Shown in pieces: positions 25,113-33,840 of a stretch of 50,160 nt of DNA. The position numbers and the translations under genes were made by a program. Below the pieces are notes generated by a model, which searched no databases, had not been told where the DNA came from, and saw nothing but the letters and a program-made list of their open reading frames with translations. Source of the DNA: Faecousia sp. (GTDB lineage Bacteria; Bacillota; Clostridia; Oscillospirales; Oscillospiraceae); the NCBI GenBank assembly GCA_029257335.1, contig JARIBV010000073.1:1-50160 (forward strand), in the 5' to 3' direction. The stretch's first letter is position 1. Each line of letters opens with the position of its first letter.

Positions 25113-26087
25113 ATGTGTACAGCAATCACATACCAAACAAAAGATTTTTATTTTGGCCGAAATCTGGATCTGGAATATTCCTATATGGAGCAGGTGGTGG
25201 TGATGCCCCGGAATTTTCCGCTCCACTTCCGAAAGCTTCCTGATATCAACCACCACTATGCCATGATTGGCATGGCCTTCGTACAAAAGGACTACCCTTT
25301 GTATTATGAAGCCACCAACGAAAAGGGACTTAGCATGGCGGGACTAAACTTTCAGGGTCCGGCAGTATTCTTCCCGGAGACAGAAGGAAAGGACAATGTG
25401 GCTCTGTTTGAGCTGGTGCCTTGGATTTTGAGTCAGTGCGCAAACCTGCACCAGGCCAGAACGCTTCTGGAGCGAATGAGCATTCTGGATGAAGCCTTTT
25501 CTCCGGAACTGCCCCTGGCCCATCTGCATTGGCTGATTTCGGACAGAAGTGGTTCTTTGGTAGTGGAGAGTATGGCAGACGGCCTCCACATCCATGAAAA
25601 CCCTGTGGGGGTCCTCACCAATAATCCGCCCTTTGACTATCAGATGACCCATCTGGCAGATTTTATCAATCTCACTCCCATGGAGCCGGAAAACCGATTC
25701 TGCAAGGAGATTTCTCTGAACAAATATTGCAGAGGAATGGGCGCACTGGGCCTTCCCGGTGATGTTTCTTCCGCCTCACGGTTTGTCCGTGCTGCCTTTC
25801 ACAAGCTTCATTCCAAGTCCGGTGAGACAGAGGAGGAGAGCATCAGCCAGTTTTTCCATATCCTGGCCAGTGTTTCCATGCTGAGAGGCTGCTGTGATGC
25901 GGGAAACGGCAAGTATGACACCACCATCTATTCCAGCTGCTGCAATACAGACAAGGGGATTTATTATTACACCACCTATGATAACTGTGCCATCACTGCG
26001 GTGGACATGCACAAAACAGATCTGGATGCCAACACACTGACGGCCTATGATCTGAGAAAAGACATGAGAATTTTCATGGAAGAGTAA
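25113..26087 (+). CDS. bsh: Bile salt hydrolase / choloylglycine hydrolase
   Basis: This 324-residue Ntn hydrolase starts Met-Cys, so that Cys2 becomes the N-terminal nucleophile after Met removal. The other active-site residues of characterised bile salt hydrolases are present: Arg16 and Asp19 (FGRNLDLEYSY), Asn79 (GLSMAGLNF), Asn170 (GVLTNNPPFDY) and Arg223 (SSASRFVRAAF). Length and many segments follow the Clostridium perfringens enzyme. It cleaves the amide of glycine- or taurine-conjugated bile acids in the cytoplasm. ATG 25113 follows GGAGG; a longer reading would spoil the N-terminal Cys. It is monocistronic. Penicillin acylase activity is the main alternative. Confidence 0.93.
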   Translation: MCTAITYQTKDFYFGRNLDLEYSYMEQVVVMPRNFPLHFRKLPDINHHYAMIGMAFVQKDYPLYYEATNEKGLSMAGLNFQGPAVFFPETEGKDNVALFELVPWILSQCANLHQARTLLERMSILDEAFSPELPLAHLHWLISDRSGSLVVESMADGLHIHENPVGVLTNNPPFDYQMTHLADFINLTPMEPENRFCKEISLNKYCRGMGALGLPGDVSSASRFVRAAFHKLHSKSGETEEESISQFFHILASVSMLRGCCDAGNGKYDTTIYSSCCNTDKGIYYYTTYDNCAITAVDMHKTDLDANTLTAYDLRKDMRIFMEE

Positions 26088-26152
26088 AAAAGAAATCGGG
26101 AGCTACCGGAAAGGTTGCGCCCCTTAAGGATGGTTTCGAAATTCCAAAAAGC

Positions 26153-26189
26153 AAAGCGGAGTGTATCAGGTTTCGATACACTCCACTTT
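26153..26189. terminator. Bidirectional terminator
   Basis: A GGAGTGTATC stem (26158-26167 with 26175-26184), extended by AAAG/CTTT, lies between the bile salt hydrolase gene and the convergent HExxH protein gene. T-rich tracts lie on both exits. Confidence 0.8.
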
Positions 26190-26229
26190 CTTTATAAATT
26201 GTCAAATTTATTCCAATATGTGTGATATT

Positions 26230-27162
26230 CTACAACACCAGTGAATCTTCATTAGATCTTGAACTCTGAAACAAGCATAAAGCTGTTTTTTGAATCTGAG
26301 AAATTGGTAGGGATTGTAACGCCTTCTCATCGCAATCCATATAGTTTTTGAATGCACTTATAATTTTATAGGATGCTATGGCATGACCATTGTCTACTTG
26401 GTGCGGATCAGCCTCGCTGAGAAAACGCTTCAACAGATTCCGCTTCGTTGAATAGATCAACTCCACTAATTTTGCTCGATATTCAAGCTGATTGCTTTGC
26501 ATATTTGGCCAACGAAACAGGTCAATAGCGTGCTGCGCTTCATGTTTTAATAATGATATTTGAAATTCTTCACCCTCCAAATCATAGGCTGAAGAATCGC
26601 AGGATATAACGCCGTCTCTATCAGTCCAACCTCCCGTCGAGATTTCACCATTTGAAACATAATCCAACCAGCTTTTTGTAATGAACCCACTCATCATCCG
26701 CACAGTATATGATTGCATTCCATCTGGGAGTTCCACAGAATAGTGTTTATCCTCCGAAGTTTTCCAAATATAAGGACCATAATATCCATCCGTTTTACCT
26801 CCCGTGAAGTATAGACCATAATGGGAAAATACGGCGGTAATCTGATTTTCCTCCATTGTGTCTAAATCAACACATTCGTCGTGAATATCTAGAAACTGGG
26901 CAAGTGTATTTCTCAGTTGTTGTGTTGCCAATTTGATATCCATATGCAGATAAAACACGTTGCGATAGTACTGCTGGTATGCCAATATCAGACTATTTAA
27001 CTTCGGTGGAATGTCGTAGGAAATATATTGTTCCTTTGCAAAAATCTGTTGTAGTGGGACAAGGCGATAAGACTGCTCCGGGAACTGCATCAAATATGCC
27101 ATAACTGCAGAAACATCCCCACGCATAAGTGTTGAATAATAAACACTGTCTTGAAAAACCAT
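26230..27162 (-). CDS. Unrecognised HExxH-motif protein, AT-rich gene
   Basis: This 310-residue protein has no signal peptide or membrane segment. Residues 207-211 are HEAQH, a zinc-metallopeptidase HExxH motif in the setting SLLKHEAQHAIDLF. Glu227 in QLEYRAKLVEL is a plausible third ligand as in gluzincins. I do not recognise the family. ATG 27162 follows GAGGAG by about 11 bases; a GTG at 27183 lacks a site. The gene is clearly more AT-rich than its neighbours and uses many A/T-ending codons, a sign of acquisition from elsewhere. It stands alone between the bile salt hydrolase gene and nrdD. Confidence 0.8.
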   Translation of the reverse strand: MVFQDSVYYSTLMRGDVSAVMAYLMQFPEQSYRLVPLQQIFAKEQYISYDIPPKLNSLILAYQQYYRNVFYLHMDIKLATQQLRNTLAQFLDIHDECVDLDTMEENQITAVFSHYGLYFTGGKTDGYYGPYIWKTSEDKHYSVELPDGMQSYTVRMMSGFITKSWLDYVSNGEISTGGWTDRDGVISCDSSAYDLEGEEFQISLLKHEAQHAIDLFRWPNMQSNQLEYRAKLVELIYSTKRNLLKRFLSEADPHQVDNGHAIASYKIISAFKNYMDCDEKALQSLPISQIQKTALCLFQSSRSNEDSLVL

Positions 27163-27266
27163 ATTGATACATTCTCCTCGCACCTATAGCAGAAACAATA
27201 TAATGCCGCATTTTACATCCATATTAACTGCCCAATAAGGAAATTCCTGTTTTTACATCTCTTACA

Positions 27267-29444
27267 TTACAGGTGCAGAACCCGGTCTTTGATTTCCTGT
27301 GTGCGGCCCTGATTCCAGAACTGCGTCCCGATGTATCCGCAGGTGCGGCGGGCAACATTCATCTTGCTCTGGTCACGGTTGCCGCACTGGGGGCAGGTCC
27401 AGACCAGCTTGTTGTCCTCGTCCTTTTCAATCATGATCTCTCCGTCATAGCCGCAGACCTGGCAATAGTCGGATTTGGTATTCAGTTCGGCATACATGAT
27501 GTTGTCATAAATGAACTGCATGAGGCTCAGAACGGCGTCAATGTTGTTCTGCATGTTTGGCACTTCCACATAGCTGATGGCACCGCCGGGGCTGAGACGC
27601 TGGAACTGCGCCTCAAAGGACAGCTTGGAGAAGGCGTCAATGTTCTCGGACACATGGACATGGTAAGAGTTGGTGATGTAGCTCTTATCAGTAATGCCGG
27701 GAATCATGCCGAAGCGATTCTGGAGGCATTTGGCGAACTTGTAGGTGGTGGATTCCAGAGGGGTGCCGTAAAGGCTGAAGTCGATGTTATGCTCCTTCTT
27801 CCAGGCAGCGCAGGCATCGTTCATGTGCTGCATGACCTCCAAAGCAAAGGGGGTGGCTTCGGGGTCGGTGTGGGAGTGATCGGTCATGTATTTGACGCAC
27901 TCATAAAGGCCGGCATAGCCCAGGGAAATGGTGGAATAACCGCCATAGAGCAGCTTGTCGATGGGCTCGCCCTTTTCCAGACGGGCCAGAGCGCCATACT
28001 GCCACAAGATGGGGGCTGCATCGGACAGGGTGCCCAGCAGACGATTGTGGCGGCACATCAGAGCCTTGTGGCACAGGGCCAGACGCTCGTCAAAGATTTT
28101 CCAGAACTTTTCCATGTCCTTGCCGGAGGACAGGGCTATATCCACCAGATTGATGGTCACAACGCCCTGGTTGAACCGACCATAGTACTTGGGCTTTCCG
28201 TTTTCGTCCACATAGGGGGTCAGGAAGGAACGGCAGCCCATGCAGGTATAGCAGTGGCCCTCCCCGTTTTTGTCTACCTTCAGCTCCAGCATTTTCTTTT
28301 CGCTGATGTAGTCCGGCACCATACGCTTTGCGGTGCATTTGGCGGCAAGCTTGGTGAGGTACCAGTAGGGGGTGCCCTCCTTCACATTGTCCTCTTCCAG
28401 AACATAGATGAGCTTGGGGAAGGCGGGGGTGATCCACACGCCCTTTTCATTTTTCACACCTTCGCAGCGCTGAAGAAGCATTTCCTCCACGATCACGGCC
28501 AGATCCTTCTTCTCCTGCTCGTTCTTTGCCTCGTTGAGGTACATGAACACGGTGATGAAGGGGGCCTGTCCGTTGGTGGTCATGAGGGTGACCACCTGAT
28601 ACTGAATGGTCTGCACGCCGCGGCGAATCTCTTCTCTCAGGCGGTCTTCCACCACCTTGGAGACCACTTCTGGTGCAGGCTCCACACCGAATTCCTGAAG
28701 CTCCCGGCGCACGGCAAGGCGAATCTTTTCCCGGCTGACCTGAACAAAGGGTGCCAGATGGGCCAAGCTGATAGACTGGCCGCCGTACTGGTTGGAGGCC
28801 ACCTGGGCAATGATCTGGGTGGCGATGTTGCAGGCGGTGGAGAAGGAATGGGGCTTTTCGATCATGGTGCCGGAGATGACGGTGCCGTTTTGCAGCATAT
28901 CCTCCAGATTAACCAGATCACAGTTGTGCATATGCTGGGCATAGTAGTCGGCATCGTGGAAATGGATGATGCCGGCCTCATGGGCCTCCACCACATCCCG
29001 GGGCAGCAGGATTCGGCGGGTGATATCCTTGGACACCTCACCGGCCATATAGTCACGCTGCACGGCGTTGATGGCGGGGTTTTTGTTGGCGTTTTCCTGC
29101 TTGACCTCTTCGTTGTTGCTCTCGATGAGGCTGAGGATCTGATCGTCAGTGGTGTTGGAACGGCGGACCAGGCTGCGGGTATAGCGGTAAGTGATGTACT
29201 CCTTGGCCACCTCAAAGGTGCCGTGGGCCATGATCTCTTTTTCTACCAGATCCTGGATCTCTTCCACGGCGGGGCTGCGGCCCATCTGCTCGCAGTGCAG
29301 CGCCACGCTCTGGGCGATGCGGGAAATCTGCACGGGGGTCAGCTGGAACTGCTCCTCCACGGCGCTGTTGGCGCGGGAGACAGCGGAACGGATTTTCTCT
29401 AGATCAAAAACGACTTCTGTGCCGTTTCTCTTAATAATTTTCAT
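27267..29444 (-). CDS. nrdD: Anaerobic ribonucleoside-triphosphate reductase
   Basis: This 725-residue class III reductase makes deoxynucleotides from NTPs with a glycyl radical and formate. It has an N-terminal ATP-cone (MKIIKRNGTEVVFDLEKIRS), the large catalytic barrel, and a C-terminal zinc site (CQVCG and CPQCG) followed by the glycyl-radical motif RRTCGYIG. ATG 29444 was chosen for the GAGGAG site upstream; the frame runs further but through the promoter. The radical-generating NrdG is not adjacent, so it must be encoded elsewhere. Two NrdR boxes overlap the promoter, so ATP/dATP-responsive repression is expected. Confidence 0.96.
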   Translation of the reverse strand: MKIIKRNGTEVVFDLEKIRSAVSRANSAVEEQFQLTPVQISRIAQSVALHCEQMGRSPAVEEIQDLVEKEIMAHGTFEVAKEYITYRYTRSLVRRSNTTDDQILSLIESNNEEVKQENANKNPAINAVQRDYMAGEVSKDITRRILLPRDVVEAHEAGIIHFHDADYYAQHMHNCDLVNLEDMLQNGTVISGTMIEKPHSFSTACNIATQIIAQVASNQYGGQSISLAHLAPFVQVSREKIRLAVRRELQEFGVEPAPEVVSKVVEDRLREEIRRGVQTIQYQVVTLMTTNGQAPFITVFMYLNEAKNEQEKKDLAVIVEEMLLQRCEGVKNEKGVWITPAFPKLIYVLEEDNVKEGTPYWYLTKLAAKCTAKRMVPDYISEKKMLELKVDKNGEGHCYTCMGCRSFLTPYVDENGKPKYYGRFNQGVVTINLVDIALSSGKDMEKFWKIFDERLALCHKALMCRHNRLLGTLSDAAPILWQYGALARLEKGEPIDKLLYGGYSTISLGYAGLYECVKYMTDHSHTDPEATPFALEVMQHMNDACAAWKKEHNIDFSLYGTPLESTTYKFAKCLQNRFGMIPGITDKSYITNSYHVHVSENIDAFSKLSFEAQFQRLSPGGAISYVEVPNMQNNIDAVLSLMQFIYDNIMYAELNTKSDYCQVCGYDGEIMIEKDEDNKLVWTCPQCGNRDQSKMNVARRTCGYIGTQFWNQGRTQEIKDRVLHL

Positions 29445-29523
29445 AATAGCTCTCCTCTCTGGTAATGCGGTTGGTCCCAGTGGGGACAGATCACATCCCC
29501 CAATCCTTGGGGGAACGCAGTCT

Positions 29524-29551
29524 ATTATACAACATATTGTGTATAATGCAA
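29524..29551 (-). promoter_or_regulatory. nrdD promoter
   Basis: On the minus strand TTGCAT (29551-29546) and a perfect TATAAT (29529-29524) are spaced by 16 bases. One NrdR box covers the spacer and -10. Confidence 0.7.
29527..29542. promoter_or_regulatory. NrdR box, proximal
   Basis: ATACAACATATTGTGT differs from an ideal NrdR box (ACACAATATATTGTGT) at two positions and lies over the nrdD promoter spacer and -10. Confidence 0.7.
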
Positions 29552-29559
29552 GCATAAAA

Positions 29560-29575
29560 ACACTAAATTTTGTGT
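29560..29575. promoter_or_regulatory. NrdR box, distal
   Basis: ACACTAAATTTTGTGT is a near-perfect 16-bp NrdR box upstream of the -35. Its start is 33 bases from the proximal box, about three helical turns, as is usual for paired NrdR sites. Confidence 0.75.
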
Positions 29576-29677
29576 CTGATATTTTGTGACATTTTTTGTG
29601 CGGTTTTTGAAGACCGATGTGTTAGACTCCTATCAGGGCAAAGCGACAAAAATACCGGGCAACTGGTGAAATAAGGT

Positions 29678-29706
29678 TTGAAATCGGAAGACCCGGCAGG
29701 TATAAT
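29678..29706 (+). promoter_or_regulatory. galM promoter
   Basis: TTGAAA (29678-29683) and a perfect TATAAT (29701-29706) are 17 bases apart, about 65 bases before the galM start. Confidence 0.7.
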
Positions 29707-29770
29707 GAAAATAAGTGTAGAAGGCGCAATTTTCAAGTTTTACCGTTTTGTTTGAAGGGAGACATAACAT

Positions 29771-30802
29771 ATGGCAGAATACTTTGGAACCCTGCCCCAC
29801 GGACAGCAGGCCATGCTCTATACCATCTGCAGCTCCGAACTGAAAATCCAGGTGTCTGATTTGGGAGCCACCCTGGTCCGGGTGGAAACAAAAGACCGGA
29901 CAGGGGCCGCCACCGATGTGTGCCTGGGCTTTGGCAGCGGAGAGTCCTATCTTACGGAAGGGGGCTGCATCGGCGCCTGTGTGGGCCGCAACGCCAACCG
30001 CATTGGGGGCAGCCGGTTCCTTTTGAATGGCCAGCCGGTGGAGCTGGAGGCCAACGAGGGGAAAAACAGCCTGCACAGCGGCCCGGATGTGTGGTATCAT
30101 CGGCTGTGGAAGGTCCTGTCCGTCTGCTCCAACGCCGTTACCTTTGGCCTGGATACGCCTCACATGGATCAGGGCTTTCCCGGCGGCGGCAAGGTGAAGG
30201 TCTGTTATGAGGTTTCAGGGACCACCCTCAGAATCACGTATGAGGGAATCTTTGACCGGGATACGGTGTTCAACATGACCAATCACAGCTATTTTAACCT
30301 GGCAGGCCAGGACAAGCCTGAGGCGGCTATGGAACAGCTTTTGTCTGTCCGTGCCAGCCACTATACCCAGGTGGACAGCGCCTCCATTCCCACGGGGGAA
30401 GTGCTCCCGGTGGAAGGAACGGTGCTGGACTTCCGCAGACCCAGGGAATTGGGACGGAATCGGCAGCAGGAGCCGCTTCTGGCGCCTCAGAAGGGCATTG
30501 ACCACAATCTGGTGCTGGACCCGGCTGACTTTGCGGTGCCCGCAGCCAAGCTCTATAGCCCCCGGACCGGTATTTCCATGACGGTGTTCACCGATTGCCC
30601 GGGAATTCAGGTCTACTGCGCCAACTTTCTGGACACGGTGGGGAAGGACGGGGCCCTTTACGGCCCGAACAGTGCCGTATGTCTGGAAACCCAGTTTGCA
30701 CCGGACAGCGTGAACCATCCCCAGTGGCCGCAGCCTGTGGTAAAGGCGGGGCAGCGGGCAAAGTCCGTGACGGAGTTCCGCTTCGGGGTGGAATCAGTAT
30801 AG
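29771..30802 (+). CDS. galM: Aldose 1-epimerase (galactose mutarotase)
   Basis: This 343-residue protein interconverts alpha and beta anomers of galactose or glucose, feeding the Leloir pathway. It has the family's sugar-binding and catalytic residues: VGRNANRIGG, LHSGPDVWYHRLWKV, the catalytic His in MTNHSYFNLAG and the C-terminal PNSAVCLETQFAPDSVNHPQWP with the catalytic Glu. The length fits bacterial GalM. A GGGAG site lies before ATG 29771. It is monocistronic with its own promoter; no other gal genes are near. Confidence 0.94.
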   Translation: MAEYFGTLPHGQQAMLYTICSSELKIQVSDLGATLVRVETKDRTGAATDVCLGFGSGESYLTEGGCIGACVGRNANRIGGSRFLLNGQPVELEANEGKNSLHSGPDVWYHRLWKVLSVCSNAVTFGLDTPHMDQGFPGGGKVKVCYEVSGTTLRITYEGIFDRDTVFNMTNHSYFNLAGQDKPEAAMEQLLSVRASHYTQVDSASIPTGEVLPVEGTVLDFRRPRELGRNRQQEPLLAPQKGIDHNLVLDPADFAVPAAKLYSPRTGISMTVFTDCPGIQVYCANFLDTVGKDGALYGPNSAVCLETQFAPDSVNHPQWPQPVVKAGQRAKSVTEFRFGVESV

Positions 30803-30856
30803 TAGAAGATCGGTCCCATAAAAGGGACGCTCTTAGGAAAGTTCAAAATTAAAAAG

Positions 30857-30894
30857 ATCTGGCCTTCCGCAGAAACGGAAAGCCAGATGTTTTT
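30857..30894. terminator. Bidirectional terminator
   Basis: ATCTGGCCTTCCG (30857-30869) pairs with 30876-30888 with one mismatch. T runs lie on both exits, serving galM and the convergent LTA synthase-like gene. Confidence 0.82.
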
Positions 30895-32768
30895 TACTCT
30901 TTTTGCGTTTTCAGCCGATAATATTGCCAGTTCCAGCGGAGATCTTCCAGACTTTGCAGCTCCGGGGGCAGCTCCTGGGTGAAGGTGCCGTCGGGGAGGC
31001 GATAGCCATAGACGGAGCAGACGGGAAGCACCTGCCGCATTTCGTTGAGGTAGTCAAAGTAACTGTCTACCCCCTGCACGCCGGCCAGACGACAGGTGAG
31101 GGCGCCCAGATAGTGGCTGCTGATGCTTTCTCCCTGCTTGAATCCGGCGGCTTCCGCCTGGGCCTTCAGATCATATTGCCGGTGATATGCGTCATTGCCC
31201 CAGATGAGGAAGGGAACATCATAGATTTGCAGGGTTCCCCGGGTGTCCTCCGGGTTGAGATAATGAAAGCCCAGCTCCTCAAAGGTCTGGAACCCATTGC
31301 CCAGATTGGGCTGGTGGTCTCCGAAAAATACCAGAAGATAGGGTTCCTCCTCTTGCTCCAGATACTGGGTCAGACCATAGAGCATGTCGGAGGAATCCTT
31401 CAGACCTTCAAAGTATACGGACAGTCGTTCCTGCGCCTCCGGAGAAAGGGAAAGCTCGGTCTGAGGCAAGGGCGGCTCAAAGCCGTACTTTTTGTAGTTG
31501 TAGGCCTGATGGTTCTGGATAGTGACCGCATAGGTGAACAGAGGGGCACCGTCTACACGGGATTCCAGATTTTCTGTCAGTACTCTCAGGAAGGCTTCGT
31601 CGGAGATCCAGCTGCCCTTGTAGTCCTCGTTTGTAAAAGCCTCCCGGAACACCTGGTCGGTGATCCCCAGATAGGAGTATACGCTTTCCCGATTGTAGAA
31701 CCAGTTTTGCCCGGGATGCATGAAAAAGGTGTTGTAACCGACTTCTTGCAGACACCGGGGAACAGAGTCTGTATTTCGGTGGACCACACGGAAAGCAGAG
31801 GAGGTAGCGGGGCTGAGCTTGTTGGTCATGCAGCCTGTGAGCACATCAAATTCTGTGTTGGCAGTGCCTGCGCCGGTGTTGGATACCACCAATCTGCCGC
31901 TGAGGCTTCTGGGGTCCTGGGTCAGCTGGTTGAAACGGGCGATGGGATTGTTTTCCGGGGAGTAGGTGAAGACCTGATTGTTGGGAAGGTCTGTGAAGGC
32001 CTCACACATCACCATCACGATGTTGGGACCGCCTTCCTCCCGGGCCTTGGGAGCGGGCAGGGGGAGAAGTCCCTGACGATAGTCCGATTCATACCGGGCT
32101 GCCGCTGCGGGGTCGTACTGATCCGGCTGATCCATGGGATAGAGATTAAAGTTATGCAGGAAGCAGTAGGGGAAGCCGAAGCTGTCAAACACCGCCGGGA
32201 CATTGGCCCGGTTGGGCCCCTTCATTTCCTCATAAAGGGTTTTGCTGGGATAGACGGTCAACATGGTGACCGCAAAGGCGGCCAGGACCACGGTTGCGCC
32301 GCCTGCACGGAAATACCAGCGCAGCTTCGGAGTTTTGAAGAACAGCCCGCATCCAATCAAAATCAGACACAGCACCAGAAGGGCACAGAGCTTTCCGATT
32401 TGCAGGTCCAGTTCATAATTTCCAACGGCCTCCATGCCCTCGGTCAGAAGGAGAATGTCACCGGGCACAAAGGGGTCGCCTCTGGAATTGACTTTGATGA
32501 GATTGATGTAGCTGAAAAGACCATGCAGGAAGGTGGTGAAGCTGATGCTGTAAAAGAGATTTCCACCGATGCACAGGGCCACCGCCAGGGTGGCGGCAAT
32601 GGGCCACAGGTTCAGCAGATACAAAACAGGTTCCTGCCGAAAACAGCCCAAGGTGGCCAAAACAGAGCCCTTTTGCAGCATCAGCACCACCAGTCCCATA
32701 GCAGGGACGGAGAGAATGCCCAAAACCCAGCACAGCCAGCCGGGCAGGGTGCGTTTGTACTTTTTCAT
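30894..32768 (-). CDS. LTA synthase-like sulfatase-fold membrane enzyme
   Basis: This 624-residue protein has five predicted membrane helices in residues 1-190, then an extracellular alkaline phosphatase/sulfatase-fold domain. Landmarks are NIVMVMCEAF (metal Glu), the catalytic Thr region TGAGTANTEFDVLTG and the metal ligands around FFGDHQPNLG. LtaS-type enzymes transfer glycerol phosphate from phosphatidylglycerol to lipoteichoic acid or related polymers. Whether this one is a true LtaS or a related phosphoglycerol transferase cannot be told. It is the last gene of the leftward hflX-yigZ-dgt cluster, 19 bases after dgt. Confidence 0.88.
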   Translation of the reverse strand: MKKYKRTLPGWLCWVLGILSVPAMGLVVLMLQKGSVLATLGCFRQEPVLYLLNLWPIAATLAVALCIGGNLFYSISFTTFLHGLFSYINLIKVNSRGDPFVPGDILLLTEGMEAVGNYELDLQIGKLCALLVLCLILIGCGLFFKTPKLRWYFRAGGATVVLAAFAVTMLTVYPSKTLYEEMKGPNRANVPAVFDSFGFPYCFLHNFNLYPMDQPDQYDPAAAARYESDYRQGLLPLPAPKAREEGGPNIVMVMCEAFTDLPNNQVFTYSPENNPIARFNQLTQDPRSLSGRLVVSNTGAGTANTEFDVLTGCMTNKLSPATSSAFRVVHRNTDSVPRCLQEVGYNTFFMHPGQNWFYNRESVYSYLGITDQVFREAFTNEDYKGSWISDEAFLRVLTENLESRVDGAPLFTYAVTIQNHQAYNYKKYGFEPPLPQTELSLSPEAQERLSVYFEGLKDSSDMLYGLTQYLEQEEEPYLLVFFGDHQPNLGNGFQTFEELGFHYLNPEDTRGTLQIYDVPFLIWGNDAYHRQYDLKAQAEAAGFKQGESISSHYLGALTCRLAGVQGVDSYFDYLNEMRQVLPVCSVYGYRLPDGTFTQELPPELQSLEDLRWNWQYYRLKTQKE

Positions 32769-32787
32769 AATCTAACCTTCTTCCCAG

Positions 32788-33801
32788 CTACCCCCGCACC
32801 TGCCAGGAGGCGGGGACAAAAAGCTGAGTGTATTTATCGACGGCATATTTATCCGTCATGCCGGCAATGTAGTCGGCCACGGTCTGTTCCATACCATCAA
32901 AGGTGAGCTGAGGCAAAAAAGTTTCCGGCAGATGATCGGGGTGCTCTACATAGTACCGGTACAGCTGCTGGATGATTCTCTTTGCCTTGGACTCCTCCCC
33001 CTTGGCAACAGGATTTTTGTAGACGGTCCGGAACATGAAGGCACGCAGATCCTGCATGGCTTCGTCCACCGGATCGGACAGCCCGATGTCTCCCGTTTCC
33101 AGGGTATGGCGGATGTAATCGGTTACCAGGGTATTGATCCGTTCCTTGTGGGTATCTCCCAAAATGGCTGCAATGGGAAGGGGAATATCCGAATCTGCCA
33201 AAATCCCCGCACGGATGGCATCATCGATGTCATGGTTGATGTAGGCGATCTGGTCGGATTTTCTCACAATGCGGCCTTCCAGCGTTTCGGGAAGCCTGGG
33301 ACCTGTATGGCCCACTATGCCCATACGGACTTCATAGGTCAGGTTTAATCCGCGGCCGCCCTTTTCCAGCACATCCACAACCCGCAGGCTCTGCTCATTG
33401 TGATGGAAGGGCCTTCCCATGACCTCGGTGAGGGCGTCTTCACCGGCATGGCCAAAGGGGGTGTGCCCCAGATCATGGCCCAGAGCGATGGCTTCGGAGA
33501 GATCTTCGTTGAGGCCCAAGGCCCTGGTGATGGTCCGTGCGATCCGTGCCACCTCCAGGGTGTGGGTCATGCGGGTGCGGTAGTGGTCCCCCTCCGGCAG
33601 GAGAAAGACCTGGGTTTTGTGCATCAGCCGACGGAAGGATTTGCTGTGAATAATGCGGTCGGTGTCCCGCTGATAGCAGGTCCTCACATCATCGGGCCGC
33701 TCCTCCTCCTGCACAGGCCGCCCCAGAGACTGGTCAGAAAAGGCGGCCCTTGGGGACAGGTGTTCATGCTCCTGCGCTTCCAGAATGTTCCGTACAGTCA
33801 T
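32788..33801 (-). CDS. dgt: dNTP triphosphohydrolase (Dgt-like, HD domain)
   Basis: This 337-residue HD-domain enzyme hydrolyses dNTPs to nucleosides and triphosphate. The HD motif is present: His80 (RMTHTLEVARIAR), His109-Asp110 (ALGHDLGHTPFGHAGE) and a distal Asp (INHDIDDAI). The N-terminal DTDRIIHSKSFRRLMHKTQVF is typical of the Dgt type-2 subgroup. It lies 39 bases after yigZ and 19 bases before the LTA synthase-like gene, all on the minus strand. Confidence 0.92.
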   Translation of the reverse strand: MTVRNILEAQEHEHLSPRAAFSDQSLGRPVQEEERPDDVRTCYQRDTDRIIHSKSFRRLMHKTQVFLLPEGDHYRTRMTHTLEVARIARTITRALGLNEDLSEAIALGHDLGHTPFGHAGEDALTEVMGRPFHHNEQSLRVVDVLEKGGRGLNLTYEVRMGIVGHTGPRLPETLEGRIVRKSDQIAYINHDIDDAIRAGILADSDIPLPIAAILGDTHKERINTLVTDYIRHTLETGDIGLSDPVDEAMQDLRAFMFRTVYKNPVAKGEESKAKRIIQQLYRYYVEHPDHLPETFLPQLTFDGMEQTVADYIAGMTDKYAVDKYTQLFVPASWQVRG

Positions 33802-33840
33802 AGAGATCCCTCCAAAATTTGGGAATAAAAGACGGATGAG

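Noticed and set aside
22336..25125. 929-codon open frame on the minus strand across three plus-strand genes
   Set aside because: It runs opposite three genes with good ribosome sites and tight operon spacing, and the product resembles no protein family.
27273..29402. Long open frame (about 709 codons) on the plus strand opposite nrdD
   Set aside because: It is an antisense shadow of nrdD, with His/Gly/Val-rich composition and no domain or ribosome site.
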